Below, one piece after another: positions 34,399 to 41,409 of a stretch of DNA of 64,000 nt (position 1 is the stretch's first letter; each line of letters starts with the position of its first letter). Under the pieces are notes generated by a model. The model saw nothing but the letters and a program-made list of their open reading frames with translations. It was not told where the DNA came from and did no database searches. Source of the stretch: CAVZTX01 sp963778375 (GTDB taxonomy: Bacteria > Chloroflexota > Ktedonobacteria > Ktedonobacterales > Ktedonobacteraceae); contig CAVZTX010000028.1 in the NCBI GenBank assembly GCA_963778375.1, positions 1 through 64,000 of the forward strand, given 5' to 3'. The translations under genes and the position numbers were made by a program.

Positions 34399-35149
34399 AG
34401 CCTTTAAATTCCACTAATCGCACTCGATCTGGATCAACTTGCGCCAATGTTGTCAGCTCTTCAGGAGTTGGAGCTGGGGTTATGGGTATACCTTCAGTTT
34501 CGATGGGGAAGCCCGTTTGCTGTTTCACTTCTTCGGGGGAACTGTAGGGGTGAATGCTTTCGAGTTGCAGGCGACTGTTGCGTTTCACAAAGATGCAGAG
34601 GGGAGTGACCACGCGGTCGACGTTGCCGCTGGCGGTTACGAATGAAAGTTTTTCGACGAAGGTGCGCGGGTCGTGTTTTGTGCGCCAGAGGATGGTGCGT
34701 TTAGCGGTGGGAAGTATGGCGGCACTACCCGCACCACCAGGGAGGCGTACTTTGGGGTGGTCATAGGGGCCAATGACGCTCATGTTGATGCGGCCCTGAG
34801 CATCGATTTGCACGCCACCAAGGAAGGCGGTATCCAGATCGCCGCGGGCTGACATGTCAAAAATGTCGATGAGCTTGAAAATTACGTGGGAACCATGCAT
34901 CAGTCGGGGGTCAACTGTTGTTTGTGGCAGGGATTCGGGATGAGGGTTGATGCCACCGGTGATGTTGATGTAGACCAGGTTGGGTGCGTGGAGGCGTTGG
35001 GCCAGTAAGATAGCAACCATGGGCAGTGGAGAGGCCACGCCGTGAAAAACGCGTTCACCATCACGGAGCAATCGGGCCATTGCAATGACCATCATAGTAT
35101 CTGGCGTTAGTATGTCGTTTCCAGTTGAAGCGGGAGAGGTCTGGGTCAT
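34397..35149 (-). CDS. CoA-transferase family, beta subunit
   Basis: 250 residues of the family I/II CoA-transferase beta type (glutaconate CoA-transferase or IpdB-like). Seen: MMVIAMARLLRDGERVFHGVASPLPMVAILLAQ, DTAFLGGVQIDAQGRINMSVIG and VRLPGGAGSAAILPTAKR. Its ATG overlaps the alpha-subunit stop by 4 bases (ATGA), so the two are translationally coupled. Together they would move CoA between acyl groups; the acyl substrate cannot be told. IpdAB-like proteins in Actinobacteria act in steroid ring hydrolysis, another possibility. Confidence 0.82.
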   Translation of the reverse strand: MTQTSPASTGNDILTPDTMMVIAMARLLRDGERVFHGVASPLPMVAILLAQRLHAPNLVYINITGGINPHPESLPQTTVDPRLMHGSHVIFKLIDIFDMSARGDLDTAFLGGVQIDAQGRINMSVIGPYDHPKVRLPGGAGSAAILPTAKRTILWRTKHDPRTFVEKLSFVTASGNVDRVVTPLCIFVKRNSRLQLESIHPYSSPEEVKQQTGFPIETEGIPITPAPTPEELTTLAQVDPDRVRLVEFKG

Positions 35150-35964
35150 CGGCTCACTACCTTTCCCAAGACGTATTCATCTAACCATGCTTGAAAACGT
35201 TCGGGGCTGCTGCATGCTTCGATATAGCGTGCCAGATAGTCGTGATCGTAGTCGTAGAGATCACCGCAGCTACAGGGGTGAGCGCCATTCGGGACGACAA
35301 CGACATGGCTGACTAGAAAGCCTGGAATGGTGGTTAGTTCGGGCACGCGCTCGGTTTCTTCGAGGCTGATGAGCCGCTCACAGGTGAGGATGACGCGGCG
35401 AGCTGAGCGTGCCATTAATTCGTCTTCGTAAACGGAGCCGTAGATACGTCCGTTGCCCAGTTCGTCGGCCTCCTGAACATGCAAGATAGCGATATCGGGA
35501 CGAAGAGCCTGCACTGCTGCAAACTCTTGCCCACTGTAAGGGTCTATTACGGTTTTAAAGCCACGGGCTTGCATGAGATCGGAGTTTAACATGCCTGCAA
35601 CAGGTAGAAAAGATACACCCTGGGCGGCTGCACGGAGGGCTGTGATGACGGTATAGCAGGCATGCTCTTTTACCTGGATGCGTCCCTGCTCCGCGGCTTG
35701 TCGATACTGGGGCGCCAGTCCAAAGACGTTCTCGAAGCCGATAAAACCTGCGGATACACGATCTGCAACACCAGTGCCCACGAGCAGATCAACATCATAT
35801 GCGCCGGCTGTTTTGACAAGTTCCAATCTCCGTTTTTGCTGGCGAACCAATTCATGCGCTGCGGCGCAAGGCGCACGGTGGATTGTGTTGCCCCCCAAGG
35901 CAACAATTGAACCGTTATCTATGGAAGCGATAGCTTCGGCTAAGGTTGTTTGTTTCTGGTTCAT
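35146..35964 (-). CDS. CoA-transferase family, alpha subunit
   Basis: 272 residues, the N-terminal-type partner: LAEAIASIDNGSIVALGGNTIHRAPCAAAHELVRQ is the alpha-subunit start. FLPVAGMLNSDLMQ, PDIAILHVQEADELGNGRIYGSVYEDELMARSARRVILTCE and FLVSHVVVVPNGAHPCSC are typical of the GctA/IpdA type. GGAG lies 6-7 bases before the ATG. It is the first gene of a two-gene operon with the beta subunit. Confidence 0.84.
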   Translation of the reverse strand: MNQKQTTLAEAIASIDNGSIVALGGNTIHRAPCAAAHELVRQQKRRLELVKTAGAYDVDLLVGTGVADRVSAGFIGFENVFGLAPQYRQAAEQGRIQVKEHACYTVITALRAAAQGVSFLPVAGMLNSDLMQARGFKTVIDPYSGQEFAAVQALRPDIAILHVQEADELGNGRIYGSVYEDELMARSARRVILTCERLISLEETERVPELTTIPGFLVSHVVVVPNGAHPCSCGDLYDYDHDYLARYIEACSSPERFQAWLDEYVLGKVVSR

Positions 35965-36183
35965 GTATACTCCAATCTGGTTGGGTCACGAATGAAAAAG
36001 CCGTTGTTGTTAGAGTACAATTTGCGGCTTTGAACGTCAAATCTCTATTGGGAACAGATGGTTGCCGAGTTTATAGTCGAGGATAGTACTCGTTGTTAAA
36101 AGGCTAGTAATATTCGGGTGTCTTGATTACAATAGATGTAGGTTCACACTATTCATTTATCAATTTTAGCGGAGAACATTTGC

Positions 36184-36492
36184 ATGCCTCATGATTTATT
36201 GACGCAAACTCGGCCGGAGGTGGAGACAGAGGAGCTGCTACGCCTCCGTGACAAACTCTTCCCTCCTTATAGGGTCGTCCTGTTTAACGACGACTACAAT
36301 GACATGGATTATGTTGTGCTCGTACTACTACATACTATTAACAATCTTTCTCGCCAGGAAGCCACGCGCATTATGTTGATGGCGCACCTCCAGGGCAGCG
36401 CGGTTGTTGTTGTTTGTCCGAAAGAGACGGCGGAGTGTTACCAGGAGCGGCTGCTGGGTTACGGGCTTACCGCGACGATCGAACCAGAATAG
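36184..36492 (+). CDS. clpS: ATP-dependent Clp protease adaptor ClpS
   Basis: ClpS delivers N-degron substrates to ClpAP or ClpCP. The 102 residues show PPYRVVLFNDDYNDMDYVVLVLLHTINNLSRQEATRIMLMAHLQGSAVV, matching the substrate-pocket motif (LFNDDxxxMxxV) and the following helix. GGAG is 9 bases before the ATG. It stands alone, not next to clpA or clpC. A long inverted repeat just downstream (36505-36567) could be its terminator. Confidence 0.92.
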   Translation: MPHDLLTQTRPEVETEELLRLRDKLFPPYRVVLFNDDYNDMDYVVLVLLHTINNLSRQEATRIMLMAHLQGSAVVVVCPKETAECYQERLLGYGLTATIEPE

Positions 36493-36820
36493 GCATGTAC
36501 TCTGACATATATTAGACCACATAGTTGTACATCAGCAGAGTTTGCAGCTATGTGGTTTAATATATGTGGTCTGCTTGTTAGATTCAATGAATATTTTTCG
36601 ATATCCCCATCGCAAATATTTGGAGAGAATGACTCAAACAGCCAACCTACCTGACCAAAACCCCCGCCCGTTATTGTACACTTCCACCATTGACGCTATG
36701 GGGCTTTGGCAGTAGAATCAATAGTAAACCTGGAGGATGTGTTGACGACGTTCCGTTATAAGGATACTGTAAGCAAACAATGATGCTGTTTTATCATGTT
36801 CCGCCAGGAGGAGAGATACA
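36493..36820. other. Intergenic region with hairpin and possible promoter
   Basis: These 328 bases follow clpS. They contain the inverted repeat at 36505-36567 and, before the universal stress protein gene, TTGACG (36742-36747) and TACTGT (36765-36770) with 17-base spacing, a weak sigma-70-like pair. I see no RNA gene. Confidence 0.35.
36505..36567. terminator. Inverted repeat after clpS
   Basis: Arms ACATATATTAGACCACATAG (36505-36524) and CTATGTGGTTTAATATATGT (36548-36567) pair over 20 positions with one mismatch, with a 23-base loop. It begins 12 bases after the clpS stop. The long loop is not typical of an intrinsic terminator, so a regulatory or mobile-repeat origin is also possible. Confidence 0.5.
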
Positions 36821-37315
36821 ATGGTTCACCTATGGCGTTCGAAAGCCAGAGAAGAAATTGAAACGAGTAAATCGGCTCCTGGGGTAGGAGCTACCGGTGA
36901 TATCGCCGTCGTTGTTGACGGCAAAAGACTTGATATAGAATTAGTACGTTTAGCTTGCCTGATGGCAAAAAAGGCCCGTCGCAAAGTTCACCTCGTCCAT
37001 GTCATTGAAGTTCCCCGTACGTTGCCTCTCAAAGCCACGCTCACCAAAGAGTCTGAACAGGCTGATAAGCTGCTGAATGAGGCTATGGCCGTGGCCGAAG
37101 ATGCTGGATGTGATGCAGTGGCTGAAGTTGTGCAGGCGCGTGATGCTGGACCCGCTATCGTTGATGAGGCGAAAGATCATTCGTGTGCGCTGATTATGCT
37201 TGGATTGGTGCGCGATACGCATAATGCGCGGAATGCTGATCTAGGCAAGACGATTCCGTTCGTGCTGGCAAATGCGCCGTGCCGCGTGTGGTTGGTGCAG
37301 GACCCAGTTCGGTAA
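36821..37315 (+). CDS. Universal stress protein (UspA) family protein
   Basis: 164 residues. After a basic N-terminus, GDIAVVVDGKRLDIELVRLACLMAKKARRKVHLVHVIEVP, QADKLLNEAMAVAEDAGCDAVAEVVQARDAGPAIVDEAKDHSCALIMLGL and PFVLANAPCRVWLVQ follow the Usp alpha/beta fold. The ATP-binding GxxGxxxxG(S) loop is not clear, so it may be the non-nucleotide type. The strong site AGGAGGAG lies 8 bases before the ATG. It is 33 bases upstream of the phosphatase gene and likely co-transcribed. Confidence 0.82.
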   Translation: MVHLWRSKAREEIETSKSAPGVGATGDIAVVVDGKRLDIELVRLACLMAKKARRKVHLVHVIEVPRTLPLKATLTKESEQADKLLNEAMAVAEDAGCDAVAEVVQARDAGPAIVDEAKDHSCALIMLGLVRDTHNARNADLGKTIPFVLANAPCRVWLVQDPVR

Positions 37316-37348
37316 ATCGGGCAGGCAGCATTGGCCTGGTTAAAGTAT

Positions 37349-37945
37349 ATGTCTGTGAACGTGTTTCGAGAATTAAAGATACGCGCTCAATTAGACCCAG
37401 TTGTGCGGCGTAAGCTGGCGGCATATCCATTACAGTTTTTGGCTAACTTTGATCTGAGCTTTGATGAAAAGCGGCAAATCGTTTTACCCCACTTTAGCTG
37501 GATAATTGAGGATATGCTTGCGGCTATGCCGTTTCCTTCGACAGAAGATGCATATGCTGTGCTACAACAGCTAGGGATAAAGGTTATACTCAACCTGACG
37601 GGATATGTTGATGATGCGCCTCTTCTTTCCGCCTTTAAGGTGTACTCCGTCCCTATTGCCAACCATAAGGAATGGGGCCATAAACCGCCAACGTTTGATG
37701 AGATGCATGCAGCTGTCTCAATTATACAGACCTCTTTGGAGAATAGTCAGCCTGTTGTGGTTCACTGTGAGCGGGGCCTAGGGCGCACAGGGACTGTTAT
37801 AGCTGGGTATCTCACTACACGTGGACTTTCTGCACAGGAGGCTATTGATTATATTCGGATGCTGCGACCAGGGTCTGTCGAGACGGAGGAGCAGGAAGAG
37901 GCTGTATTCGAATATGTACGAATGGTGTTCAACAGCAAGCATTGA
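37349..37945 (+). CDS. Dual-specificity / tyrosine protein phosphatase
   Basis: 198 residues. Active-site P-loop VVHCERGLGRTGTVIAGYL with Cys and Arg in the C-x5-R arrangement; the general-acid Asp is probably in the KPPTFDEMHAAV loop. Family members remove phosphate from Tyr (or Ser/Thr, or phosphoinositides). The C-terminal LRPGSVETEEQEEAVFEYVR helix is typical. The start at 37349 is tentative because no strong ribosome site is seen; a TTG six codons earlier is possible. Co-directional with the stress protein. Confidence 0.87.
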   Translation: MSVNVFRELKIRAQLDPVVRRKLAAYPLQFLANFDLSFDEKRQIVLPHFSWIIEDMLAAMPFPSTEDAYAVLQQLGIKVILNLTGYVDDAPLLSAFKVYSVPIANHKEWGHKPPTFDEMHAAVSIIQTSLENSQPVVVHCERGLGRTGTVIAGYLTTRGLSAQEAIDYIRMLRPGSVETEEQEEAVFEYVRMVFNSKH

Positions 37946-38085
37946 GCGGTCTGAGGACGGAATAAGTTTTGGTGTCGAAACTGTTTCTTATGTTATAATT
38001 AAACATAGGGACGCTATAATTCGTGTTTGTTCTTGTATAGCTTTTGTACCGGCTACCCGCATGCCTACCTTCGGAGGGACGCACC

Positions 38086-38694
38086 ATGACAACTGACGCA
38101 GACTCTGCTGGACCTCCAGCACGTACTCACAAAGATTATTATAAGGCGCTTTACCAGGCTGCCCTAACTTTTTCGTCCAGCCTTGAATTGGACTCGGTGT
38201 TGCAGAGCATTGTGAGGAGCACTACGGAGGCGATGGAGGTGAAGGCCTGCGGATTGCGCTTGCTCGATCAACGCAGCGGGGAATTGCAACTAAGTGCTGT
38301 TTATGGATTAAGTAGTGACTATCTGTCCAAAGGGCCTGTTGAGGTAGGGCACAGTCCTATTGATATGGAAGCGCTTTGTGGTACACCTGTCATTATCCCG
38401 GATGTGAGCACCGATACACGCTTCCAATATAAGGAAGCAGCAAAGCGCGAAGGAATTGTTTCTGTACTGTGCGTGCCCTTAGAGATACATGGGGAAGCGA
38501 TTGGTGTGATGCGCGTCTATACAGGTGAGCCGTGTGCTTTTCACGAGGATGATATTCAGTTCCTCTCAGTTCTTGCCAGTCTTGCGGCACTTACGATTGA
38601 AAATGCGAGACTTTACGATAGCCTCAAACGATCTTATGATGGTGTAATGGATGCCCTCTGGGGAACCAGCCTGCAATATACCGAAAGCAGATAA
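38086..38694 (+). CDS. GAF domain protein
   Basis: 202 residues made up almost entirely of one GAF sensory domain: FSSSLELDSVLQSIVRSTTEAMEVKACGLRLLDQRSGELQLSAVYGLS, then FQYKEAAKREGIVSVLCVPLEIHGEAIGVMRVYTGEPCAF and DIQFLSVLASLAALTIENARLYDSL. There is no kinase or cyclase output domain, so it may act as a stand-alone ligand sensor or partner. GGAGGG lies 7 bases before the ATG at 38086. It ends 14 bases from the convergent DUF711 gene. Confidence 0.88.
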   Translation: MTTDADSAGPPARTHKDYYKALYQAALTFSSSLELDSVLQSIVRSTTEAMEVKACGLRLLDQRSGELQLSAVYGLSSDYLSKGPVEVGHSPIDMEALCGTPVIIPDVSTDTRFQYKEAAKREGIVSVLCVPLEIHGEAIGVMRVYTGEPCAFHEDDIQFLSVLASLAALTIENARLYDSLKRSYDGVMDALWGTSLQYTESR

Positions 38695-38708
38695 GGGATA
38701 TTAGTCTT

Positions 38709-39890
38709 TTACCTCACACGTGTGTTCGTCAAGTATGGTGAAGTAAACTCCGTGTAATCCCCTGCGCTTTTGCCAGGAACAGGGAAGAGACGGGCAGAAA
38801 GTGGTTTGTTTAATCGCACCGCTAAGGTAGCTACATCCAACAATAGATGGGCTATTTCTTCTGCCTGCATGTTCCCTGGAAGCGGCAAGCGTGTCCAGCC
38901 CAGTACCACAAATTGCGGAATAGAGCAACAGTTGATGGGCGCTTAATTGTCCTTCTGCCCAGCGTCGTCCTAAAACTGCGTCTTCTAGCACAGGCAGCAT
39001 TAAGCCACAGTAGCCACAAGTAGGTAATCCACTGTGTTTGAGGGCGTGGGTAAGAGCAGCAGCTACCGCTACTGTTCCAGGGCTACCAATCTTTCCATAA
39101 CCACATAATTCCAGAGCCGAAACGATACTATCTTCTCCCATTGGTGCGGGTGAAAGATCGATACCGCCGAAGGTCAGGTCATGCTCATGAGCAAGGGTCT
39201 GCCCTAAGGTTACGATTGGTGCTGCGTAGTCGATCAGTGCTATTTTCACCAGTTCGCTGATACGTGTGAGATCGATGGGAGTTGTCTTTCCTTGCGCTGT
39301 GGACGTAGCGCCTGGGTAACTATATTTGCTCCTTGCAGACCAATGGAAAGACTGGCGGGGCCACTATGATAAGCGGCGGGAAAGAAGGGACTTCCTGGTG
39401 CTACACAGGCGAGCATGGCAAAGCGAAAATTGCCGAAACCTTCCTCTGTTTCATGTGCGAGCCGTGTTATAACCTGGGCGGTAGGTAAGGCTGCTTCTGC
39501 TCGCAGGCCATGTTCCTCGGTGGCAATTTGTACGGTTGCGTTGAGTGCGCTTGTTGAGGCCAGTAGATCGGGGATGAGGGTGATGCGTTCGAGAGGAAAA
39601 TCTGATTGAGATGCTTGCGCCGGGCCTAGCGAGCAGAAGGTGAGGCCTATGTCATCGAGCATATGTTGCAATTCTTGAGCATAATTGAGTAGATTGGCAG
39701 GTGTCCAGTCGGCCAGGTCATCAAAAATGGGGCGCGTTGAGAGGCGGATGGTCTGTATTTCGTAGCCTGCTTCGCTATAGCGGGTGGTGGCTTTTTGGAG
39801 GATGGTGGCGGCATGCTGAATAACAGCGGAGGTGAGGGGGTGAGGCTCGGCGATGCCGAGGGTGATGGTGCGAATTGGGGATGTATGCAT
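38709..39890 (-). pseudogene. DUF711 family protein, two frameshifts
   Basis: The DUF711 family (~400 residues) has unknown function. Frame 1 gives PIRTITLGIAEPHPL and CVAPGSPFFPAAYHSGPASLSIGLQG. Near 39295-39315 the coding moves to another frame, KTTPIDLTRISELVKIALIDYAAPI, then FGGIDLSPAPMGEDSI, FGSPGT-like KIGSPGTVA and CGTGLDTL. Near 38886 it moves again to PLPGNMQAEEIAHLLLDVATLAVRLNKPL, ending SPYLTNTRVR. The second shift fits one extra base. Joined length (~393) is normal, so either error or decay. Confidence 0.8.
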
Positions 39891-40104
39891 GGGTTGGGCC
39901 TCTTTTCTGATTGGATGTTTTGAGAGGATTATACAACGTGGTTAGTGGGATTGGGTTATGGGTGCGCGTAAGATTTTTGCGCGAAGCACCTGACAATGGC
40001 AAGTCCTGTCACTACTACACTACAGCTTCGTTCGTAGAGCCATCTAGTGAGAAACTGTGATGAAGTCCTCTTCAGCGTTAATGAAAGCACTTGTGGCTCT
40101 CAGG

Positions 40105-40219
40105 CCGGTAGAACCACACAAGATATTATTGGCGAATTCAATTTTTACGCATGGAATATGGCAAGCTTATGCTCAAGATGAGTGTTCTTTTAGCATTCGC
40201 CAACAATATCAGTAAGTGG
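40105..40219 (+). repeat. Left 115-bp inverted end
   Basis: This matches the reverse complement of 41067-41181 at 113 of 115 positions (differences at the ATTATTGG and CAGTAAG steps). Inside it a smaller pair, GATATTATTGGCGAAT at its left and ATTCGCCAACAATATC at its right, form 16-bp imperfect inverted repeats, giving each arm a MITE-like shape of ~90 bp. Confidence 0.9.
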
Positions 40220-40268
40220 TGATCAAGTTCGGATAAGTTACCAAATTGGGCTAGAAGGGAGCTTTCCT

Positions 40269-40952
40269 CTAGAGCATGCCTAGGAAAGGATCAACATCTT
40301 CGACATTGACAGGATTGTATGTCCAGCCGCAATCACGGGAACAGGAACCACAACTGCTACAGATGTACCATCTGCAATCTGGGCAACGAGCATGTATGGC
40401 TGATGAGATACGACTGTGACAGCACCAACAAACGTTTTCGTAAACATATTTACTGCCAGTATACGGCACCAGTTCTGCACGTTTCCGTCCTAATTCGACG
40501 AGTTCTGCACGAGTAGTCGCTTTCGCCATCACAATTTCTAATGCATCAAAATCTTCTCTGGCTCTTCTTTTGCGCTCCTCACGTTCCTTTTCCTTCCCCA
40601 TGGCTTTCCATGCTTCATTAAACCTATCATGGAACCTTCTTTTGCGCTCCTCACGTTCCTTTTCCTTCCCCTGGGCCTCAGCTTTTTGGCGCTCGGCACA
40701 TGGTTGATACAATCGGCGGCACTCAACCTCAAGAAATTGCCTGAACTCTAATGCAGAAGACGCAGTATATTGGTTACGTTTGTCAGTGCGCAAATCACTA
40801 CGCACCGTTAGGAAGAAGAAGGTGAGGCTGTTGCATCCTTGTCTCAATGTGCTACGAGCATGGTCAAATAAGTCAGGAGGCTCGTTGTGGGTCCGCCAGA
40901 ATTCGACCAGTTCATCTATTACGAGTTGGTCTTCGAACGGAATGTTGTCCAA
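40269..40952 (-). CDS. Unknown protein with duplicated charged segment and Cys-rich C-terminus
   Basis: 227 residues, family not recognised. Residues ~1-85 are mixed helix. A highly charged helical region follows with GKEKEREERKRR twice, 24 residues apart. The C-terminal 50 residues contain CWCCHSRI, ARCPDCRWYICSSCGSCSRDCGW, probably two zinc-binding sites. It ends near the left inverted arm and starts near the right one, and it is the sole gene of the cassette. It could be a nucleic-acid- or protein-binding zinc protein, but no transposase triad is visible. No clear ribosome site was checked beyond a GGGGGAAATATGC-like leader. Confidence 0.62.
   Translation of the reverse strand: MDNIPFEDQLVIDELVEFWRTHNEPPDLFDHARSTLRQGCNSLTFFFLTVRSDLRTDKRNQYTASSALEFRQFLEVECRRLYQPCAERQKAEAQGKEKEREERKRRFHDRFNEAWKAMGKEKEREERKRRAREDFDALEIVMAKATTRAELVELGRKRAELVPYTGSKYVYENVCWCCHSRISSAIHARCPDCRWYICSSCGSCSRDCGWTYNPVNVEDVDPFLGML
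40564..40671. repeat. Internal 36-bp direct repeat, 72-bp spacing
   Basis: CTTCTTTTGCGCTCCTCACG followed by TTCCTTTTCCTTCCCC occurs identically at 40564-40599 and 40636-40671. It encodes the doubled GKEKEREERKRR segment on the minus strand; the 72-base period preserves the reading frame (24 codons). Confidence 0.9.
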
Positions 40953-41066
40953 TGCATATTTCCCCCTTACAACGTGAAACTATACACTCTCAATTGAGTT
41001 TGTCTATGGAGTACAACGCAACCCATGAATGTGAGTAACTATACGGGAATCTCTATTTGAGACCTC

Positions 41067-41181
41067 CCACTTATTGATATTGTTGGCGAATGCTAAAAGA
41101 ACACTCATCTTGAGCATAAGCTTGCCATATTCCATGCGTAAAAATTGAATTCGCCAACAATATCTTGTGTGGTTCTACCGG
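41067..41181 (-). repeat. Right 115-bp inverted end
   Basis: Inverted copy of 40105-40219 with two differences. It begins CCACTTATTGATATTG and ends TTCTACCGG. It carries its own internal 16-bp inverted pair around GATATTGTTGGCGAAT and ATTCGCCAACAATATC. Confidence 0.9.
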
Positions 41182-41346
41182 ATAAATCTAGCACCCAAAT
41201 TAAAAGTAATGGAGCAGAAAAGACACCAAACTAGTTAATCAATTCTAATTGGTGGGATAGTAGCCTAAAGGCTTGCAAAGCTGGATAGCTTCTATATTAT
41301 CAACTCGAATTTACTTCTGACTACTTGTATTATTATCCCAACCTAC

Positions 41347-41375
41347 TTGACGAAAATCCGTTCGTCCCATACACT
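41347..41375 (+). promoter_or_regulatory. Promoter of helicase A with possible SOS-like palindrome
   Basis: TTGACG (41347-41352) and TACACT (41370-41375) are 17 bases apart, 34 bases before the ATG. The same two boxes with the same spacing occur at copy B while the spacer has diverged. CGAAAATCCGTTCG (41351-41364) overlaps the -35 region and resembles the Gram-positive LexA box CGAAC-N4-GTTCG with mismatches. Confidence 0.6.
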
Positions 41376-41409
41376 TCTTGCAACAAAAGGTCGTAGGAGA
41401 GCAGTTCAC

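Larger units (their letters stand above)
40105..41181. mobile_element. Inverted-repeat-bounded cassette with one Cys-rich ORF
   Basis: A 1077-bp unit begins CCGGTAGAACCACACAA and ends with the exact inverted sequence. Its two 115-bp ends match over 113 positions. Between them lies a single minus-strand ORF. I recognise no transposase and see no obvious target-site duplication. Layout suggests a transposon-like or non-autonomous element. The name is an inference from structure only. Confidence 0.7.
40953..41409. other. Region holding right cassette end and helicase promoter
   Basis: This 457-base stretch contains the right inverted arm at 41067-41181, then ~160 AT-rich bases, then the start of the first duplicated unit at about 41344 with the promoter pair at 41347-41375. 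I see no other gene. Confidence 0.6.

Noticed and set aside
38701..39249. Two separate overlapping genes (182 and 214 residues) on the minus strand
   Set aside because: Together they align end to end with one DUF711 protein, with the C-terminus in a third frame, so one frameshifted gene explains them better.
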